Positions 4,122-7,131 of a stretch of 7,131 bases of DNA are shown here, piece after piece. This stretch comes from Pseudomonadales bacterium (GTDB lineage: Bacteria > Pseudomonadota > Gammaproteobacteria > Pseudomonadales > Azotimanducaceae), in NCBI GenBank assembly GCA_007128525.1, contig SKXG01000234.1, forward strand, positions 1-7,131. The letters are read 5' to 3'. Made by a program: the position numbers and the translations under genes. Within the stretch, counting starts at the first letter, position 1, and each line of letters begins with the position of its first letter. Under the pieces are notes generated by a model that was given only the letters and a program-made list of their open reading frames with translations, searched no databases and was not told the DNA's origin.

Positions 4122-5297
4122 ATGCCAGATTCATCGACAATCTCTGACCGGCCCAGCCCAGCCCGATCCGGGCGACGAAAGCCCTCTCGGCTACCGCTAT
4201 ACCAGAAGTGGGCTGGCCTGCTGATACTGCTGATCCTGCTGATCCTGGTGGCTACGGCCCTGTTTCACTTGGTACGCGAACGGCTGTCTCCAGCGCCCCC
4301 ACCGCCACAACCACCCTTGCCTGTGCAGGTGGAGACTTTGGCGCCCAGCGACTTCCAAGTGACGTACCGGTGGCACGGCAGCGTGGAAGTCGATGAGCGC
4401 GCCCTGATCGCAGCGCGTGTGACCAGTGCATTGCTCGAACTGCCACACCGGGAAGGTGATCGGGTTGCGCAGGGCGAGGTCCTGTTCCGCCTTGATGACA
4501 CTGAACTGGCGGGGGAGCGTCGCCGGTTAGAGGCTGCCATCGACCGGGTCCAGCACGAACTGGCCGGCGCAAAACGTGATCTGGCGCGCCAGGAAGATCT
4601 GCGCCAGCAGAACCTGGCTTCGCAGAAGAGTCTCGAAGATGCGCGGCTACGGGCAGACGTGCTGGATGCGCAGCTGGCGGAAGCGCTGGCCAACCTTGAC
4701 CTGACAGGAACCCGGCTGGGTTACACCATCGTTCGAGCCCCTTTTTCAGGCCACATACAACAGCGATTCACCAACCCGGGCGAGCTGGCGCTGGCTGGCA
4801 ATCCCATATTGGAGCTGGTTGCCGACAGCGGATTCAAGGCCGTGGCGGGTGTCAGTCAGGCGGACCTCATGCTGCTGTCACCTGCCGCCCCGGTCTCCCT
4901 TGAAGTACCGTCACTGAGCAACACCCGCTGGCCGGCCCGGATCGATCGAATCTATCCGGCACTTCAACCACAAACCCGGAAGGCCACCGTAGCTGCGCTG
5001 TTTCCAGAGGATGCCGCTGGCCTGAAGCCCGGCATGGCCGTCGTCGTGCATGCTGACATCCTGCTAATGCCCGATGCGATCAGTGTGCCGGTGCAAGCCA
5101 TCGCCGGCCTGCCGGGCGACCCTCACGTTTTCGTCCTGATCAGCGACAGCGTGCACCGCCGCAATGTCGAAACCGGGCCACGCAGTGCTGGCCGGGTTCT
5201 GATCATCCAGGGGCTGACGGCAGGCGAGCAGGTGATTGTCACGGCCCATCCCTCCCTCCGCGACGGCATCGAAGTCCGGCCACAGGCGATTGACTGA
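4122..5297 (+). CDS. RND efflux periplasmic adaptor (membrane fusion protein)
   Basis: The 391-residue protein bridges an inner-membrane RND pump and an outer-membrane channel. Order: a basic cytoplasmic tail (1-30), one membrane anchor (about 31-51, LLILLILLIL core), a Pro-rich linker (57-67), the first barrel and lipoyl half (68-125, with HREGDRVAQGEVLFRLDD), an alpha-hairpin coiled coil (about 126-203), the second lipoyl half (about 205-243, YTIVRAPFSGHIQQRFTNPGE) and the beta-barrel and membrane-proximal domains (245-391, with KPGMAVVVHADI). It has no lipobox Cys, so anchoring is by the N-terminal helix, unlike AcrA. The length is usual. The ATG is the only plausible start: no in-frame ATG, GTG or TTG is found between it and the membrane helix, and none upstream before a TGA at 4050. 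It directly abuts the palindrome and has no Shine-Dalgarno sequence. Its TGA overlaps the pump ATG (TGATG). Confidence 0.9.
   Translation: MPDSSTISDRPSPARSGRRKPSRLPLYQKWAGLLILLILLILVATALFHLVRERLSPAPPPPQPPLPVQVETLAPSDFQVTYRWHGSVEVDERALIAARVTSALLELPHREGDRVAQGEVLFRLDDTELAGERRRLEAAIDRVQHELAGAKRDLARQEDLRQQNLASQKSLEDARLRADVLDAQLAEALANLDLTGTRLGYTIVRAPFSGHIQQRFTNPGELALAGNPILELVADSGFKAVAGVSQADLMLLSPAAPVSLEVPSLSNTRWPARIDRIYPALQPQTRKATVAALFPEDAAGLKPGMAVVVHADILLMPDAISVPVQAIAGLPGDPHVFVLISDSVHRRNVETGPRSAGRVLIIQGLTAGEQVIVTAHPSLRDGIEVRPQAID
4218..4247 (+). repeat. Three tandem 9-bp units in the adaptor membrane anchor
   Basis: Units CTGCTGATA, CTGCTGATC and CTGCTGATC followed by CTG encode Leu-Leu-Ile three times plus Leu in the membrane helix. 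Gain or loss of a unit keeps the frame and would lengthen or shorten the helix by three residues. Confidence 0.7.
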
Positions 5298-7131
5298 TGT
5301 ACGCCTGGCCGGCTTTCGTCCTCAAGCACCGCTTCGCCGTTCTGGCCCTGACCGCTGCTGTGCTCGTGCTGGGGCTGCTGGCGCGGTTCGAACTGCCAAT
5401 CCGGCTCTTTCCGGATACCGACCCACCGACCATAACGGTCATCACAAGCTTTCCGGGCATGGCAGCCGTCAATGTCGACGCCGATCTCACACGCCTGCTC
5501 GAGGAAGAATTCGCCAGCTTGGATGGCGTCCGCCGTATCAGCGCAGCCAGCCAGAGCGGTCTGTCCGTCATTCGTGTTGAGTTTCAATACAACCTTGCCG
5601 CTGCACTGGCATCGGTGGATGTGCAAAACGCCATTGGCCGCATTCGGCATGAACTCCCTGACGGCATCGCCGAACCGCAAGTACTGGAGTTTTCTACCGC
5701 CGACAAACCCATCATGACCCTCGCGCTGACCAGTGCTCAGCAGCCTCTGACGGAAGTCCGCCAACTGGCCGACAACGAGCTCCGTGAGCGCCTTGAGCGG
5801 GTACCGGGGGTCGCTGCTGTTGATGTCTTCGGTGGCCATAAGCTTGAGCTGCATGTGGCGCTTGATCCGGATCGGATGGCGGCAACCGGGGTGCGGATGG
5901 ACAGCGTCATGGCGTCACTGTCGGACTGGAACCTCAGTGCACCCGGCGGCCGCATTCGCGACGGCGCGCGCGAAGTGGTTGTACGGGTCGATGAATCCTT
6001 TGCCGGTGCAGACGATGTCCGTCGAATCGTAATCCGATCCGAGCAGGATCACGTCGTTCGCCTCGGGGACGTGGCCAGCGTTGACATGCGCGCCGGAGAA
6101 CCTCGTGCCGCCTACCGCCACAACGGCCGGGACGCGATCGCGGTGCAGGTCCTAAGGCGGGACGAGGCCAACACTGTGGCAGTGGCAACTGGCGTTCGGG
6201 CCGCCATTGACGACATCCAGCGTACGCTACCTCACCTTGGTGTGGCGATTGCCGATGATGACTCAGTGTTCACCGAACGCGTAATGACCGACATGACACA
6301 CACTGTTCTGATTGCAGTGCTCCTGACCATGATCGTGGTCCTCCTGTTCCTGACTGAGTTCCGTCAGGCCCTGATCATTGCAATTTCGATCCCAGCGGCA
6401 TTCTTATCAACCTTCATGTTGATGCAGTTTGCCGGTTTGGACCTGAACATGGTGACGATGTCGGCGCTAATTCTGGCCATCGGCCTGCTGGTTGACGATG
6501 GCATCGTGATCCTTGAGAACATCCATCGACACCTGAGTGACGAGGGCGTCACCGCGAGGGAAGCGGCCATCACCGGAACCGGTGAAGTGCTCAGTGCGAA
6601 ACTGGCTGGTTCACTGACCACACTCGGCGTGTTGGTCCCTTTGATCTTCATGGGCAGTTTCATCGGCGAGCTCTTTGCGCCACTGGCCACTACGCTCGCT
6701 TTCGCTCTGACGTCTTCTTTCGTCGTTGCCGTAACCCTGGTTCCCCTGATGGCTGCGGCTTGGCTCAAGCCGCGACAAGCGAAGCAAACGCGCAGCCGCC
6801 CAGTGGAGCTGGTCGAGCTAAGTCTTCGGATCATCCAGCGTTGGTATCTGGCGGGGCTGTGGACCGCATTGCGCCACCCGCTGCTGACGTTGACGCTGGC
6901 AATCTTGATCCTGCTTGGTAGTTTGGGAACGTTGCGGCTGATCGGTAGCGAAATGCTGCCGCGATTCGACTCCGGTAGCTTTCAGGTCTTGGTGGACTTC
7001 GCTCCAGGCACGCCGTTGGAAGATACCCTGGCCGGCCTGGAGAGTGCCGAGGCGGTCCTGCAGGACCGTTACGAAGTCGAGGACGTCGGGATACGCATTG
7101 GCCACGAGGTCGGTGCCCGCAGCATGGGACA
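5297..7131 (+). CDS. RND efflux pump inner-membrane subunit, multidrug (AcrB/HAE-like) type, 3' end outside window
   Basis: Reading from the ATG that overlaps the adaptor stop, the frame stays open to the window edge: 611 residues of a protein usually near 1,020-1,050. It is a proton-driven pump of the inner membrane. Visible parts: membrane helix 1 (about 12-30), LFPDTDPPTITVITSFPG opening the periplasmic porter domain, LEEEFASLDGVRRI and related porter motifs, then helices 2-6 between about 337 and 490, and helix 7 near 540-560. Helix 4 reads IGLLVDDGIVILENI, with Asp400-Asp401 matching the proton-relay pair Asp407-Asp408 of AcrB; metal (CzcA/CusA) pumps carry a single Asp there, in VDGA. 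Substrates are therefore more likely organic compounds, though they cannot be predicted. Translation is probably coupled to the adaptor through TGATG. No outer-membrane channel gene is seen; it may lie downstream or be supplied elsewhere. Confidence 0.92.
   Translation, partial: MYAWPAFVLKHRFAVLALTAAVLVLGLLARFELPIRLFPDTDPPTITVITSFPGMAAVNVDADLTRLLEEEFASLDGVRRISAASQSGLSVIRVEFQYNLAAALASVDVQNAIGRIRHELPDGIAEPQVLEFSTADKPIMTLALTSAQQPLTEVRQLADNELRERLERVPGVAAVDVFGGHKLELHVALDPDRMAATGVRMDSVMASLSDWNLSAPGGRIRDGAREVVVRVDESFAGADDVRRIVIRSEQDHVVRLGDVASVDMRAGEPRAAYRHNGRDAIAVQVLRRDEANTVAVATGVRAAIDDIQRTLPHLGVAIADDDSVFTERVMTDMTHTVLIAVLLTMIVVLLFLTEFRQALIIAISIPAAFLSTFMLMQFAGLDLNMVTMSALILAIGLLVDDGIVILENIHRHLSDEGVTAREAAITGTGEVLSAKLAGSLTTLGVLVPLIFMGSFIGELFAPLATTLAFALTSSFVVAVTLVPLMAAAWLKPRQAKQTRSRPVELVELSLRIIQRWYLAGLWTALRHPLLTLTLAILILLGSLGTLRLIGSEMLPRFDSGSFQVLVDFAPGTPLEDTLAGLESAEAVLQDRYEVEDVGIRIGHEVGARSMG

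Noticed and set aside
5123..5854. Minus-strand open frame of 243 codons
   Set aside because: Antisense to the end of the adaptor and the start of the RND pump; the sense translation matches well-known families.
6364..6834. Minus-strand open frame of 156 codons
   Set aside because: Antisense shadow of the pump's membrane helices; Ser/Arg/Met-rich product typical of a reversed hydrophobic coding region.

Overview
The window looks like chromosomal DNA of a moderately GC-rich Gammaproteobacterium. This rests on codon use, Shine-Dalgarno-type starts, tight TGATG gene overlaps and gene families common in Xanthomonadales, Pseudomonas and Halomonas-like bacteria; the exact taxon cannot be read from the sequence. 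It holds eight protein genes, two of them cut by the window edges. I see no tRNA, rRNA, insertion sequence or CRISPR array.

Left part (1-1725): the 5' half of a minus-strand thioredoxin-fold (DsbA/2-hydroxychromene-2-carboxylate isomerase-like) gene starts at a GTG and runs off the left edge. Across a 229-bp divergent gap, a plus-strand pair encodes an exported SGNH/GDSL hydrolase and, overlapping by one base, a short DksA/TraR-type zinc-finger protein. A 14-bp perfect palindrome lies in the 26-bp gap between this pair and the convergent next gene.

Middle part (1727-3301, minus strand): a His-rich exported helical protein of the kind sometimes labelled 'DnrO', then a cation diffusion facilitator (CDF) zinc/cation exporter. 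Together they look like a small metal-handling unit.

Right part (3342-7131, plus strand): a TetR-family repressor, an RND periplasmic adaptor, and the first 611 residues of an RND inner-membrane pump carrying the Asp-Asp proton-relay pair of multidrug (AcrB-like) pumps.

The best regulatory signal is a pair of matching 20-bp imperfect palindromes (16 of 20 identical). One lies on the start region of a strong promoter in front of the TetR gene; the other abuts the ATG of the adaptor gene. They are very probably the TetR operators, giving autorepression and pump repression. The first site also occupies the spacer of a possible divergent promoter for the His-rich/CDF pair, and its -10 element is read as TATTGT on one strand and TACAAT on the other. 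The repressor may therefore couple the metal genes to the pump. I did not find a clearly new multi-gene system; the most interesting items are this shared operator layout, the near-leaderless start of the adaptor mRNA, and the hydrolase/zinc-finger pairing.
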